Shown here: positions 9,543 through 18,900 of the stretch, piece by piece
Layout: each line of letters begins with the position of its first letter
Numbering within the stretch: the stretch's first letter is position 1
NCBI GenBank assembly: GCA_965658765.1
Contig: CBFHTO010000010.1
Span: 1 to 64,000, forward strand
DNA length: 64,000 nucleotides
Origin: Glaciecola sp965658765
GTDB taxonomy: Bacteria; Pseudomonadota; Gammaproteobacteria; Enterobacterales; Alteromonadaceae
Reading direction: 5' to 3'
Translations under genes and position numbers: made by a program
The notes under the pieces: model-generated
Told to the model about the DNA's origin: nothing
The model's input: only the letters and a program-made list of their open reading frames with translations
Databases searched by the model: none

Positions 9543-9595
9543 TGCATCGTAGCTATGATTACACCTATGATGATTTGGCATACCGCCCGTAATAT

Positions 9596-10894
9596 TTATG
9601 AAAACAAAATAAATAAACCAATCGCCATACTCAAGCCTAATATGGGAACCACAACTGTTAAGCATGCCATCGGTCCATACGCATTTTGATGGGTCTCATG
9701 ACAGATAGCACGAATGGTAGTAACGACGTAACCATTGTGTGGTAAAGAGTCTAACGCACCAGAAGAAATAGAGACAATTCGATGTAATTGTTCTGGGTTT
9801 ACGCCTTGGTCGAGATAATAAGGAGCTACTTCTGGTAAAGCGATTGCTTGACCTCCCGATGCACTTCCAGTGAGGCCCGCAATCACACTAACGGCAATCG
9901 CAGCACCTATTAATTCGTTTCCAGGAATTTGTGTCATTAACTCCACCGTATCCTGAAAAGCCGTAGTCGTCCTTGCCACAGCACCAAAACCCACAACAGC
10001 GGCGGTGTTTCCAATTGCGACTAAGGCTCCGGTAGTCCCCATATTTATAGCTTCCCCTAAATTTTGAAAGAAACGGTAGTTAATTAACATAAGTGTTAAA
10101 ACACCGCCACCTAGGGCCGCTATGAGCGCGTACTGTGCGTATTCTTCGTGTAGGAAGAAAGAAATCAAAAGAACCACCAATAAAGGAACGAAACCAGAAA
10201 GTGGGTGAGGATATTCTCGTTCTTTAATTTCAGGGTCTTGAGGTTTCGATATAAATTTTTCTCCATTTGCGACGGCTTTATTTACCATACTTTTGAGCCA
10301 CCAGTAACCAAATACTGCCATAAATACAGCAACAAATAAGCTGACTTCCCATGCAGCAAAAGGCGTTGTGCCTAAGTATTTTATTGGGATCCAGTTTTGA
10401 ATTTCAGGTGAACCCGCGGAAGTCATAGTAAATGTGACGGAGCCAAATGCTAAGGTTGCTGGTATGAAGCGTCGAGGAAGGTTTGCATCCTTAAAAAGAC
10501 TCAATGCCATAGGATAGACCGAAAAAGCAACAACAAAAACGGAAACACCTCCATACGTTAAGATTGCACAAGCAGCAACAACAGCAAAAACTGCTTTTTT
10601 ATAGCCTAGTTTGTTGATGATTGCCCTTGCGAGTGAATCGGCTGCGCCGGTGTCTTCCATAAATTTGCCAAAAATAGCGCCAAGCAAAAACATAAAAAAC
10701 CAAGAAGCAACAAAGCCTGAGAAGCCAGACATGTAGGTTGTAATGAAGTTACTATCCCCAGCAAAAATGGTCATTCCATTTGTCAATGCAACAATCAAGG
10801 CACAAAGGGGGGCTGCGATGAATAGGTTCATCCCCCTAATCGTGAGCAAAATAAGTAGACCAAGCCCACCAATGAGTCCAATTAAACTCAGCAT
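9596..10894 (-). CDS. GntP-family permease, probable 3-hydroxybutyrate transporter
   Basis: A 432-residue inner-membrane protein with about 12 hydrophobic segments and the GntP family layout: N-terminal GLIGGLGLLILLTIRG, the FGKFMEDTG motif near residues 75-83, SASGGQAIALPE and a C-terminal SLPHNGYVVTTI block. GntP proteins are proton symporters for gluconate and related hydroxyacids; one branch serves 3-hydroxybutyrate and commonly sits beside 3-hydroxybutyrate dehydrogenase, as here. It is the first gene of the minus-strand run; a Shine-Dalgarno AGGA lies before the ATG and an AAAGCGCTTT palindrome just upstream of it. Gluconate use is less likely because no kinase is nearby. Confidence 0.8.
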   Translation of the reverse strand: MLSLIGLIGGLGLLILLTIRGMNLFIAAPLCALIVALTNGMTIFAGDSNFITTYMSGFSGFVASWFFMFLLGAIFGKFMEDTGAADSLARAIINKLGYKKAVFAVVAACAILTYGGVSVFVVAFSVYPMALSLFKDANLPRRFIPATLAFGSVTFTMTSAGSPEIQNWIPIKYLGTTPFAAWEVSLFVAVFMAVFGYWWLKSMVNKAVANGEKFISKPQDPEIKEREYPHPLSGFVPLLVVLLISFFLHEEYAQYALIAALGGGVLTLMLINYRFFQNLGEAINMGTTGALVAIGNTAAVVGFGAVARTTTAFQDTVELMTQIPGNELIGAAIAVSVIAGLTGSASGGQAIALPEVAPYYLDQGVNPEQLHRIVSISSGALDSLPHNGYVVTTIRAICHETHQNAYGPMACLTVVVPILGLSMAIGLFILFS

Positions 10895-10911
10895 AAAAAA
10901 ATCCTGTCAGT

Positions 10912-10926
10912 GCAAAAGCGCTTTGC
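10912..10926. promoter_or_regulatory. AAAGCGCTTT palindrome before the permease gene
   Basis: AAAGCGCTTT (10915-10924) lies 20 bp upstream of the permease start. The 13-mer GCAAAAGCGCTTT recurs at 14277-14289 just after the response-regulator gene. It resembles LacI-family operators but no such regulator is in the window. Confidence 0.35.
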
Positions 10927-11095
10927 TTTATTTGTATTATTATTGCCGAATGATTTTGACCGTTAACATTTGTGTTGCACTGAATTTATGCATGCAGACT
11001 AACAAGCGAGCGAGTAAAAACAATCGACGCGACTTTCTGTGACCGCAGAATGCCGAGATGCATGAAGTGTGATTTAAAACACCACTAAATCCCAT

Positions 11096-11109
11096 AGTAC
11101 GATCGTACT
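11096..11109. promoter_or_regulatory. Perfect 14-bp palindrome in the divergent promoter region
   Basis: AGTACGATCGTACT is a perfect palindrome centred about 92 bp before the TonB-receptor start and 208 bp before the permease start. It is the strongest operator candidate in the 300-bp divergent region, which otherwise holds no gene. Confidence 0.45.
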
Positions 11110-11194
11110 GTTCTTTTTTTAACACTTTTAACCTAAATTTAACACCGACCGTAGCGCCATGTTAAATCATTGTTATTAGCTCTTAGGGAAAATT

Positions 11195-13546
11195 ATGAAA
11201 AACACTACCAACAAAAAAATGAAAAAATTTACATTGACAGCAACATCGATGGCTGTTGCATCGATGCTCTCAAGCACGGCAGTATTTGCACAAGAGGCGC
11301 AATCTGAAGCACAAGCAGAAGCTGGTGAGCTTGAAAAAATAGTGGTAACAGCGCGACGAAAATTAGAAACCTTACAAGAGGTTCCTGTGGCAGTCACATC
11401 CATTGGTGCTCAGGAATTACAAAATAAAGGGATTACCGTATTAACCGAGGTTCAGCAGTTTTCACCGAACACTACTTTGCAAACTAGTCGAGGTACAAAC
11501 TCAACCCTTACCGCTTTTATTCGTGGAGTAGGTCAGCAAGACCCACTGTGGGGCTATGAACCAGGCGTGGGCATATACATAGATGACGTTTACGTCGCGA
11601 GACCCCAAGGCGCGGTATTAGACCTGCTGAACGTTGAACGCGTTGAGGTTTTGCGTGGTCCTCAGGGAACATTGTACGGTAAAAATACCGTCGGTGGTGC
11701 AGTAAAATATGTAACTAAAGAAATGTCAGGAAGTACAGAATTTAATGTTCAGGCGACGGTAGGCACCTACAGTCAAAGAGACTTGATGGTCACTGGACAA
11801 GTCCCAATTATTGAAGATACCTTATACATCGGTGGTGGCTTTGCCTTATTAAATCGAGATGGCTTTGGTAATTACTTAGAGTCTGCCTTGCCTAATCAGG
11901 ACCTCGAAAATTACAACAAGGATTTAACTGCTGGTAGGCTAGCTTTGGAATATCGCCCTACAGACAACTTATTCTTTAGGTTGGATTACGATAAAACCAC
12001 TGACGATTCAAATTCAAAGGGTGGGTATAGGCTCTTACCATCTGTGTTAACAGAAGCACCTGTGCCAGACAGTGTCTATGATTCATATACTAGTTTACCG
12101 ACCGAAAACCTAGTAGAACTTGAAGGCTTTAGCTTCCTAGCTCGATACGATGTGTCTGAAAATCTTCAGCTTAAATATGTGGCATCGAGCAGAGAAAGTT
12201 ACTCGCCGACCAATATAGATTTCGACAACACACCTGTCGATGTGTTTGATGTCCCTGCAATTTATGAAGACGAAAATACTACCCATGAACTTCAGGCAAA
12301 CTACATTGGTGACTCTTTTTCTATTACGAGCGGTTTGTATTATTACGATGGTGAGTCATGCGGTAGTTTTGATGCAATCTTGGGCGCGCTTGGTCGCATA
12401 GCTTTTGGCGTGCCAGGTTTGACGCGAGAAGTTACTGGGTGCAACAACAGTGAGTCATATGCTGCTTATATACAATCAAGCATTGACCTTACAGAGCAAC
12501 TCTCGATGACGCTTGGAGCTCGGTATACAGATGAGACAAAAGAAGCGATTGTCAATAATGGTTTAATTTTTGACAATGTTTACCCAACAAGCGGTTGGAT
12601 TCCGGGATATACGCGTCCTGACGGAGCGTTTCCTGGAAATAGCCTTGTTCCTCAAGTATTGGGTCAAGATACCGACGGCGATGGTGTTCTTGATTCTCCT
12701 TCAAAAGAAAGTTGGTCGCGGTTTACTCCAAGAGTTGGACTTGAATATCAGGTAAGTGACGACACTATGGTATTTGCAAGTTACGCACAGGGCTTTAAGT
12801 CAGGTACGTTTAACCCAAGAGCAACCATTAACGAACCAGCGGCTGATCCAGAAATCGTGGATTCACTTGAAATTGGCATTAAAAGCGATGTCAGTCGTAC
12901 ATTGCGTACTAATGTTACTTTATTTAGTCTTGATCATAAGGATAGGCAGTATATTTCGGTCCTGCCTGTTACTTCACCAGAAGACTTAAACCAAATATTG
13001 GGTAATGTGGGTAAATCTACATCAACCGGTCTCGAAGCGGAAATTACTTATGTAGCAAGCGAGGCACTGACCTTTGATTTTGCTCTTGGTTACATCGACG
13101 CAGAATTTGAAGAAGTTCTTACGCGAGATGCAGGCGGAAATTTAATTGATATTTCAGACCAGTTCGCGATTTCAAATACGCCTGAATATACAGCAAACTT
13201 TAGCGCAAATTACACTATGGAGACCGATCTAGGCTACTTCATGTTTGTGGCTAATTACTATTATAGAGATGACTATAATATCGACGAAACCGCAAATAGC
13301 TTGTTAAGTCAGGATGGCTATGGGCTTGCTAACTTAAGTGTAACTTGGGAGAGCGAATCTGGAAAATATTATGGTGGACTGCATGCTAAAAACATTACTG
13401 ATGAAGAGTATCTAGTAGGCGGTTATCAGTTCGTAACACAGAATGACGATGGCTCTTATACGCCTGGCACGGGTGGTGATAATACCTTGATTGGTTATTA
13501 TGGCGACCCTCGAACGGTTCATTTAACATTCGGCTATCGTTTCTAA
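11195..13546 (+). CDS. TonB-dependent outer-membrane receptor
   Basis: A 783-residue receptor. The signal peptide covers about residues 1-32 (...SSTAVFA, then QEAQ). A TonB-box-like LEKIVVTARR is followed by the plug domain (VPVAVTSIGAQEL, RGVGQQDP, VERVEVLRGPQGTLYGKNTVGGAV) at about residues 55-165. The remaining 600 residues are a beta-barrel ending VHLTFGYRF with the terminal aromatic typical of outer-membrane proteins. The start is backed by AGGGA 6 nt upstream. It is transcribed divergently from the hydroxybutyrate operon across a 300-bp region and ends in a strong terminator. I infer import of 3-hydroxybutyrate oligomers; siderophore uptake is the usual default, but no iron genes or Fur box are seen nearby. 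Confidence 0.9.
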   Translation: MKNTTNKKMKKFTLTATSMAVASMLSSTAVFAQEAQSEAQAEAGELEKIVVTARRKLETLQEVPVAVTSIGAQELQNKGITVLTEVQQFSPNTTLQTSRGTNSTLTAFIRGVGQQDPLWGYEPGVGIYIDDVYVARPQGAVLDLLNVERVEVLRGPQGTLYGKNTVGGAVKYVTKEMSGSTEFNVQATVGTYSQRDLMVTGQVPIIEDTLYIGGGFALLNRDGFGNYLESALPNQDLENYNKDLTAGRLALEYRPTDNLFFRLDYDKTTDDSNSKGGYRLLPSVLTEAPVPDSVYDSYTSLPTENLVELEGFSFLARYDVSENLQLKYVASSRESYSPTNIDFDNTPVDVFDVPAIYEDENTTHELQANYIGDSFSITSGLYYYDGESCGSFDAILGALGRIAFGVPGLTREVTGCNNSESYAAYIQSSIDLTEQLSMTLGARYTDETKEAIVNNGLIFDNVYPTSGWIPGYTRPDGAFPGNSLVPQVLGQDTDGDGVLDSPSKESWSRFTPRVGLEYQVSDDTMVFASYAQGFKSGTFNPRATINEPAADPEIVDSLEIGIKSDVSRTLRTNVTLFSLDHKDRQYISVLPVTSPEDLNQILGNVGKSTSTGLEAEITYVASEALTFDFALGYIDAEFEEVLTRDAGGNLIDISDQFAISNTPEYTANFSANYTMETDLGYFMFVANYYYRDDYNIDETANSLLSQDGYGLANLSVTWESESGKYYGGLHAKNITDEEYLVGGYQFVTQNDDGSYTPGTGGDNTLIGYYGDPRTVHLTFGYRF

Positions 13547-13566
13547 CTTCAGTTGTGTGTTCCTTT

Positions 13567-13589
13567 GGCGGCTTTGGCCGCCTTTTTCT
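13567..13589 (+). terminator. Intrinsic terminator of the TonB receptor gene
   Basis: GGCGGC and GCCGCC pair around TTTG, followed by TTTTT, 20 bp after the stop codon. Confidence 0.9.
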
Positions 13590-13644
13590 TGCACATGAAT
13601 AACTGATAAACTACAACACATTACAAAATTTGGTAATTTACAAG

Positions 13645-14274
13645 ATGCATAAAGTCTTAATAGCTGATGATCATCCACTGTTTAGAAATGCGCTTAAGCA
13701 AGCCTTAGCCAGTCAGTTGACTATGCACGTAATCGAATCTAAGGATTTTGACTCAACGGTAAATTGCTTAAGCACAGATGATGATGTTGACTTACTTTTT
13801 TTGGACTTAAATATGCCTGGAAGTACCGGCCTTGCAGGAATATCTGCAATACGGTCTCAATTTCCTAACACCCTTATTATCGTCGTTTCTGCCGAAGAGC
13901 AAGAACAAGTAATACGAAAATGCATGCAACTAGGGGCCAGTGCATTTGTCCCCAAATCGGTTGATTTAGCTGAGATATCTGAGGCAGTTGATACTGTTTT
14001 AGATGGACAGCAATGGTTACCGAAAGATTATGAATTATCACAAGACGATCGCGTAGAAAATGAGTTTGTTCAAAAAATTGAACAACTAACACCACATCAA
14101 CTAAAAGTATTGGGTCTAATCGCTGATGGTTTGTTGAACAAGCAAATTGCATTTGAGTTAAATATTTCAGAGTCGACGGTCAAACAACATGCGTCAGCCG
14201 TCTTGCGCAAACTAGATTGTTACAATAGAACTCAAGCTGGAGTAATGTATAACGATTATATGCGTTTGGAATAA
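13645..14274 (+). CDS. LuxR/NarL-family response regulator, CrbR/ErdR-like
   Basis: A 209-residue regulator starting MHKVLIADDHPLFRNAL. The receiver domain (1-120) has the acidic pair Asp8/Asp9, phospho-acceptor Asp54 in LFLDLNMPG and the conserved Lys in FVPKS; the C-terminal GerE helix-turn-helix is LTPHQLKVLGLIADG through KQHASAVLRKL. The frame is open five codons upstream from a TTG, but the ATG gives the normal receiver start. By eye it resembles ErdR/AgmR/CrbR regulators, which pair with a symporter-histidine kinase; such a kinase lies 1.7 kb away. CrbSR controls acetate activation and uptake in Vibrio and Pseudomonas. The receptor gene upstream has its own terminator, so this gene needs its own promoter. 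Confidence 0.85.
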   Translation: MHKVLIADDHPLFRNALKQALASQLTMHVIESKDFDSTVNCLSTDDDVDLLFLDLNMPGSTGLAGISAIRSQFPNTLIIVVSAEEQEQVIRKCMQLGASAFVPKSVDLAEISEAVDTVLDGQQWLPKDYELSQDDRVENEFVQKIEQLTPHQLKVLGLIADGLLNKQIAFELNISESTVKQHASAVLRKLDCYNRTQAGVMYNDYMRLE

Positions 14275-14404
14275 AGGCAAAAGCGCTTTAATATTCTACT
14301 GCGTTAAGCCTTGAAAATTTGTCTTCCCAAAAAACTAGAGCTAAGCTAAAACGCTGGAATTGTTGTAATGATTACATTGGGATAGAAAACAGCTTGGAAC
14401 ATTC

Positions 14405-15454
14405 ATGGATTCAGTCACGCAGCTTGTGCTAGGAGCATCGGTTGGCTATGCAGTACTTGGACCAAAAGTAGGTCGCAAAGCCGCCTTATACGGTGCGGTT
14501 TTAGGAACTTTACCCGATTTAGATGTGTTTATACCATATGGTGGGCCGGTCGAAGATTTCACTTATCATCGAGGATTTAGCCACTCATTTTTTGTACACC
14601 TTTTGGTAAGTCCTATCATTGCTTGGCTCATAACTAAAATTCATCCACTTACTAAAATTCATTACAGAAAATGGATTTTGCTCGTATTTTTATCCTTAAG
14701 CACGCATGCCCTGCTTGACAGCCTAACCGTATACGGAACTCAGCTGCTGTGGCCTTTAACCGAATATCCCTTTGGGATATCAAGTTTATTTATTATTGAC
14801 CCGGGATATACAATATTTTTGCTAGTGGCGGCTGTGATAATATTCTTGCCAATAAAGCTTCGTTCGCGAATATGGATTAACTACTTTGCCTTGTCCTTGA
14901 GCACATGCTATGCATTATGGAGCATGGGAGCCAAATACGTAATTGATGAAAAAATAGAAAAAGCACTCGCGCTACATAGCGCGTCAAAAGGTGTTTATGA
15001 AAGTACTCCTGCGCCATTTAACACATTACTATGGCGTGCCATTTCAGTTCATGACGATCATTACTACGAAATTTACGCATCCATCTTCGATGACTTTGAT
15101 CAGGTAAGTATTACGGAGTACGCACACTCTCCTGAATTACTAAATGACATTGAGGGTGAATGGGGTCTTGAACGTTTAAAGTGGTTTACAAAAGGTCTTT
15201 ACTCCGTAAATAAAATAGGAGAGGAAGTGATTTTTTCAGATCTTAGAATGGGAGTAGAGGGAAGCTATGTATTTTCCTTTAGAGTCGGGATAATTAAAAA
15301 TAACAAAGTAATTCCCTCTAATTACGAGCAAATACAAAATAGACCTGATATTAAGCAAATCCCTTATTTTTTCGACAGAATAAGCGATCCTACTGTGGAT
15401 TTAAGTCTTAAGGCTCGCAACGCTAACAATATTGAAGATTCTCTACAAGACTAG
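14405..15454 (+). CDS. DUF457/YdjM-type membrane-bound metal-dependent hydrolase
   Basis: A 349-residue protein starting MDSVTQLVLGASVGYAV. The first 160 residues hold several membrane helices and the family's metal-site signature: an Asp pair in GTLPDLDVF and a His-rich YHRGFSHSFFVH, then HALLDSLTVYG. This is the YdjM/YbcI/DUF457 family of predicted membrane-bound metal-dependent hydrolases. The last 180 residues are a soluble, probably extracytoplasmic domain that I do not recognise. Biochemical activity is unknown for most members. It stands between the response regulator and the kinase but on the opposite strand to the kinase, so a functional tie is not shown. Confidence 0.75.
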   Translation: MDSVTQLVLGASVGYAVLGPKVGRKAALYGAVLGTLPDLDVFIPYGGPVEDFTYHRGFSHSFFVHLLVSPIIAWLITKIHPLTKIHYRKWILLVFLSLSTHALLDSLTVYGTQLLWPLTEYPFGISSLFIIDPGYTIFLLVAAVIIFLPIKLRSRIWINYFALSLSTCYALWSMGAKYVIDEKIEKALALHSASKGVYESTPAPFNTLLWRAISVHDDHYYEIYASIFDDFDQVSITEYAHSPELLNDIEGEWGLERLKWFTKGLYSVNKIGEEVIFSDLRMGVEGSYVFSFRVGIIKNNKVIPSNYEQIQNRPDIKQIPYFFDRISDPTVDLSLKARNANNIEDSLQD

Positions 15455-15527
15455 TTGGACAAGGTTTTACAATGAGAGCGCGTATTATTCACGCATAGCT
15501 ACAATTAAGCTTGCTTTGAACTCAAAG

Positions 15528-15899
15528 CTAACCTGGTGCTTCTGTCTGTTGCCATAATTCTATTTTTATGCCGTTTGGGTCAAGTAACCAAGCAAATTTA
15601 CCGTATCCCTCGTCAACAAAATCGAGTATTTCAACACCTTTGTCTTTAAGTTGTTGAACAAACATCTCTAAATCATCAACCCGTAAATTGATCATGAAAC
15701 CCGCTTTGCTTGGTTCCAAATATTTATTGCTATCAAAATGACTAATCAATGAATACGGTTTTTCATTCTTTTCTAAAGACCAATCTAACTGGGGTCCGTA
15801 ATCGCCTGATATACCAAGAGTATCCTTATACCACTGTCGGGTTGCGCTAGGGTCATCAACAATATAAAAAACACCACCTAATCCAGTTACTTTTGCCAT
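15528..15899 (-). CDS. VOC-superfamily (glyoxalase-like) protein
   Basis: A 123-residue single VOC module beginning MAKVTGLGGVFYIVDDPSATRQWYKDTLG, described by position 1-29, with the metal-site-like features LINLRVDDLEMFVQQLKDKG-type helix, WLLDPNGIKIELWQQ at the end. I choose the ATG at 15899 because GAGAG precedes it and the family starts there; an open extension of 18 codons upstream is not needed. Members include glyoxalases, dioxygenases and antibiotic-binding proteins, and the substrate cannot be told. It stands alone between the DUF457 gene and the hybrid kinase. Confidence 0.75.
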   Translation of the reverse strand: MAKVTGLGGVFYIVDDPSATRQWYKDTLGISGDYGPQLDWSLEKNEKPYSLISHFDSNKYLEPSKAGFMINLRVDDLEMFVQQLKDKGVEILDFVDEGYGKFAWLLDPNGIKIELWQQTEAPG

Positions 15900-15994
15900 T
15901 TTTATAGCTCTCATACATGTTATACATTGAATTAAATAACGAAATAAGGACAAATACCACCTTTATGTTTATGCGGGTCTGCGTTTTCCGGAAA

Positions 15995-18900
15995 CTAGCT
16001 GAGGTGCTTTTGAATTAGTCTTTTTAGGGCAGCTTGCTTTATTGGCTTAGGAAGATAAAGCATATTTAATTCGTACGCGGCTTCTTGTATTTCTTCACTT
16101 CTATCTGCACTGCTTAAGATATTCAGCTTAGCTCTCTGTTTTAACGCGACCAATTGTTTTAATACTGAAATGCCAGTATCACCGCTGTTGAGGTGGTAGT
16201 CCGCAACCATAATGTCAAAAGGATGTTTTAATGCTATGGCACTCTTTTGATCAGAGGCTACTTCTACCGTTGCCCCCCATGTAGTAAGAAGTGTGTAAAG
16301 AGCTTGAGAAACTGCTTCGTCATTTTCAAGAGCCAGAACTCTATACCCTTTTAAGAACTCAGGGTTATTAAGTGCGATAGGCCGCCTCACTGCCACTGAA
16401 TTTGTATTTGAATTACCTTGTTGTCGCTGAAGCGTCAAAGAAAAACTAGATCCTTTACCAAGCTTTGAACGCAGTTGAATAGGAATGTTTAACAGTTGAC
16501 TAATTCTTTCGACGATCGTTAAACCCAAACCTAGGCCTTGGTGCTCATCATTCGGATTTAAACGTTGAAATTCATTAAAAATTTTCTGTTGGTATTGCTC
16601 TGCTATACCGGTACCAGAGTCAGCAACAACAAGCTCTAATTTATGCTTCCCCTTGTTTCGTACACCAATGACTACTTTACCGTTATGCGTGTAGCGAATC
16701 GCATTTGAAATTAAGTTTTGTAGGATGCGAGACAAAAGACGACGGTCTGTGCAAACCCAAGCAGAGCTTTTTACATAGGTCAGAGTTATATTTTTTTGAG
16801 CAGCGAAGACACTAAACTCTTTCTGCAGATTGGCGAGAACTTCATGAAGGGCAAAGGTTTGAACATTTGGCGTGATCCTCTTATTTTCTAATTTTGTCAT
16901 TTCAATCAGCATGTTTAATAAGGACTCTGCGTTTTCCAGAGAATTGATCACGTTTTGAATCAACTCTTGCTGCTGTTGCTCTAACTGTTGTAAATCTTGT
17001 TGCATTCCTTCTTTTACCAGAGTTTTTGGATTGTCCTTCGGGCTTGCAAGGCCTTTCAGCATTTTATCTGCTAGCATAGAAGCAAACAGAGACGCTGCAT
17101 TTAATGGCTGAACCAAGTCATGACTCGTGGCAGCTAAAAACTTTGTTTTACTTACGTTAGCATGCTCTGCTTCAGTCTTTGCTTGTTCGAGTTGTTTGGT
17201 CCGCACCGCCACACGTTCTTCGAGCTCGGTTTTTGCCTCTTCTAGTTGATTTTGAATTTCGATATATTCGCTGATATCTGAATAGCAGGTGATAAAACCT
17301 CCCGCGGGAAGCGGGTTACCAGAAATTTCAACAACCTTGTCAAATAGTTGAGGCCTTACTACTTTGTACGAGCGTCCCTGGACCATGTTTTGAATGCGTT
17401 TTTCAATTTCTCTTTCGGCAGGTAAATCTCCAAAAAACCCTCTCTCGGCATTAAATTCTAGAATAGAAAGGATCGGTTTTCCGACGTGCAAAAAGTCTTT
17501 GGGGTAGTTAAACAAGCGCTCATAAATATCATTCCATGCGACTAAGCGAAGTTCAGCGTCTATCACACTCACACCGAGGGGTAGATGAGTGATAGACGCT
17601 TGTAATATTTCTTTGTTGAACTGGAAATCACGACCCGCTTGCTCAACTAGGTCTCCCATATTGTTAATCGATGATTGACGATGGTCTGATATTGCGTTGA
17701 GCAAAATCCTAGCGCTAGCCCGTCCCATATGGGACGACAACAGACTTTCTGCTTGCACAACGATTGAATCAGGTACTGTTTGTTCCGGTTCTTTGCTGAA
17801 AAAACGTGTTTGAGTATCGAATGTCTTTGTAACCTCTTTTGGTAGTAAGCGATCTGTCAGTCTTTTTAAATCAACAAAACGAATAATAAAATCACTACTT
17901 TTTAGGATACTACTTGCAAATGGGTTTGGTGCACCGTTAAAGCTTAGTTTTGAAATTAAAGCAGTACACAATAGATTGGCCGATAAGGCAGTAAACAATA
18001 CAAAGGCAATTTGATTTCCATCGAGCCCTGTGATCCCAGAAGATGCTGCTGCGATTGCGGGGTAGAGCATCGCAAAAATAATAATTGAAACCCCTACAAT
18101 AATGCCGCTCAATGCACCGGCTAAGTTAGTTTTTCGCCAATAAATACCAAGCACGATTGCGGGGAAGGTTTGCGATAACAATGAAATTGAAATGGTACCG
18201 GTTTCAACGAGGGTTGTACTTTGGCTAATGTTTTTGTGATACCAATATGCGATCCCCATCATAACTAAAATAGTCGCTTGTCTTATTCTAAGAATTTGAT
18301 CTGCGCTAAGTCGATCTGATAATTGTTGATTTCCCCTTAAATGCAGCCATAAAGGTGTTATAAGACTGCTCGCCATCATATTGCCTAAGGCAAGTGTCGC
18401 AATGATTACCATACTGCTTGAAGCCGCCAGACCTCCCAGAAACGCAACAATAGTTAGCGCTTTGTTTTCATAAAAAATCGGAAATGCAAGAACATAACTG
18501 TCGGTCGAGAAGAGGAGAGACTTAGTAGGATCAGAGAACGCGATACTACCTCCTAATGCAATGGGCAGGATAAATAAAGACATGGCAATTAAATATAAAG
18601 GAAAGAGCCACCTAGCTTGATTGAGCTCGTTTATGTTTTTGAATTCTACAAAATTCACATGAAACTGCCTCGGCAAACAGAACATAGAACCAACACCTAG
18701 TATTACGTGACTTAAATAAATCCAAATAGCGAAGGGTTTTTCGATGATGCTCCTGGTATCTTTGTTGTTCAAACTTTGTTCCAGTAAATCTACTAGGCCA
18801 TCAAAAACGCCATAAACGACGAAGATACCGACTGCACATAAACCAAATAATTTCACCAACGACTGAACAGCAATAGTCAGCATTAGGCCTGAATTTCTGC

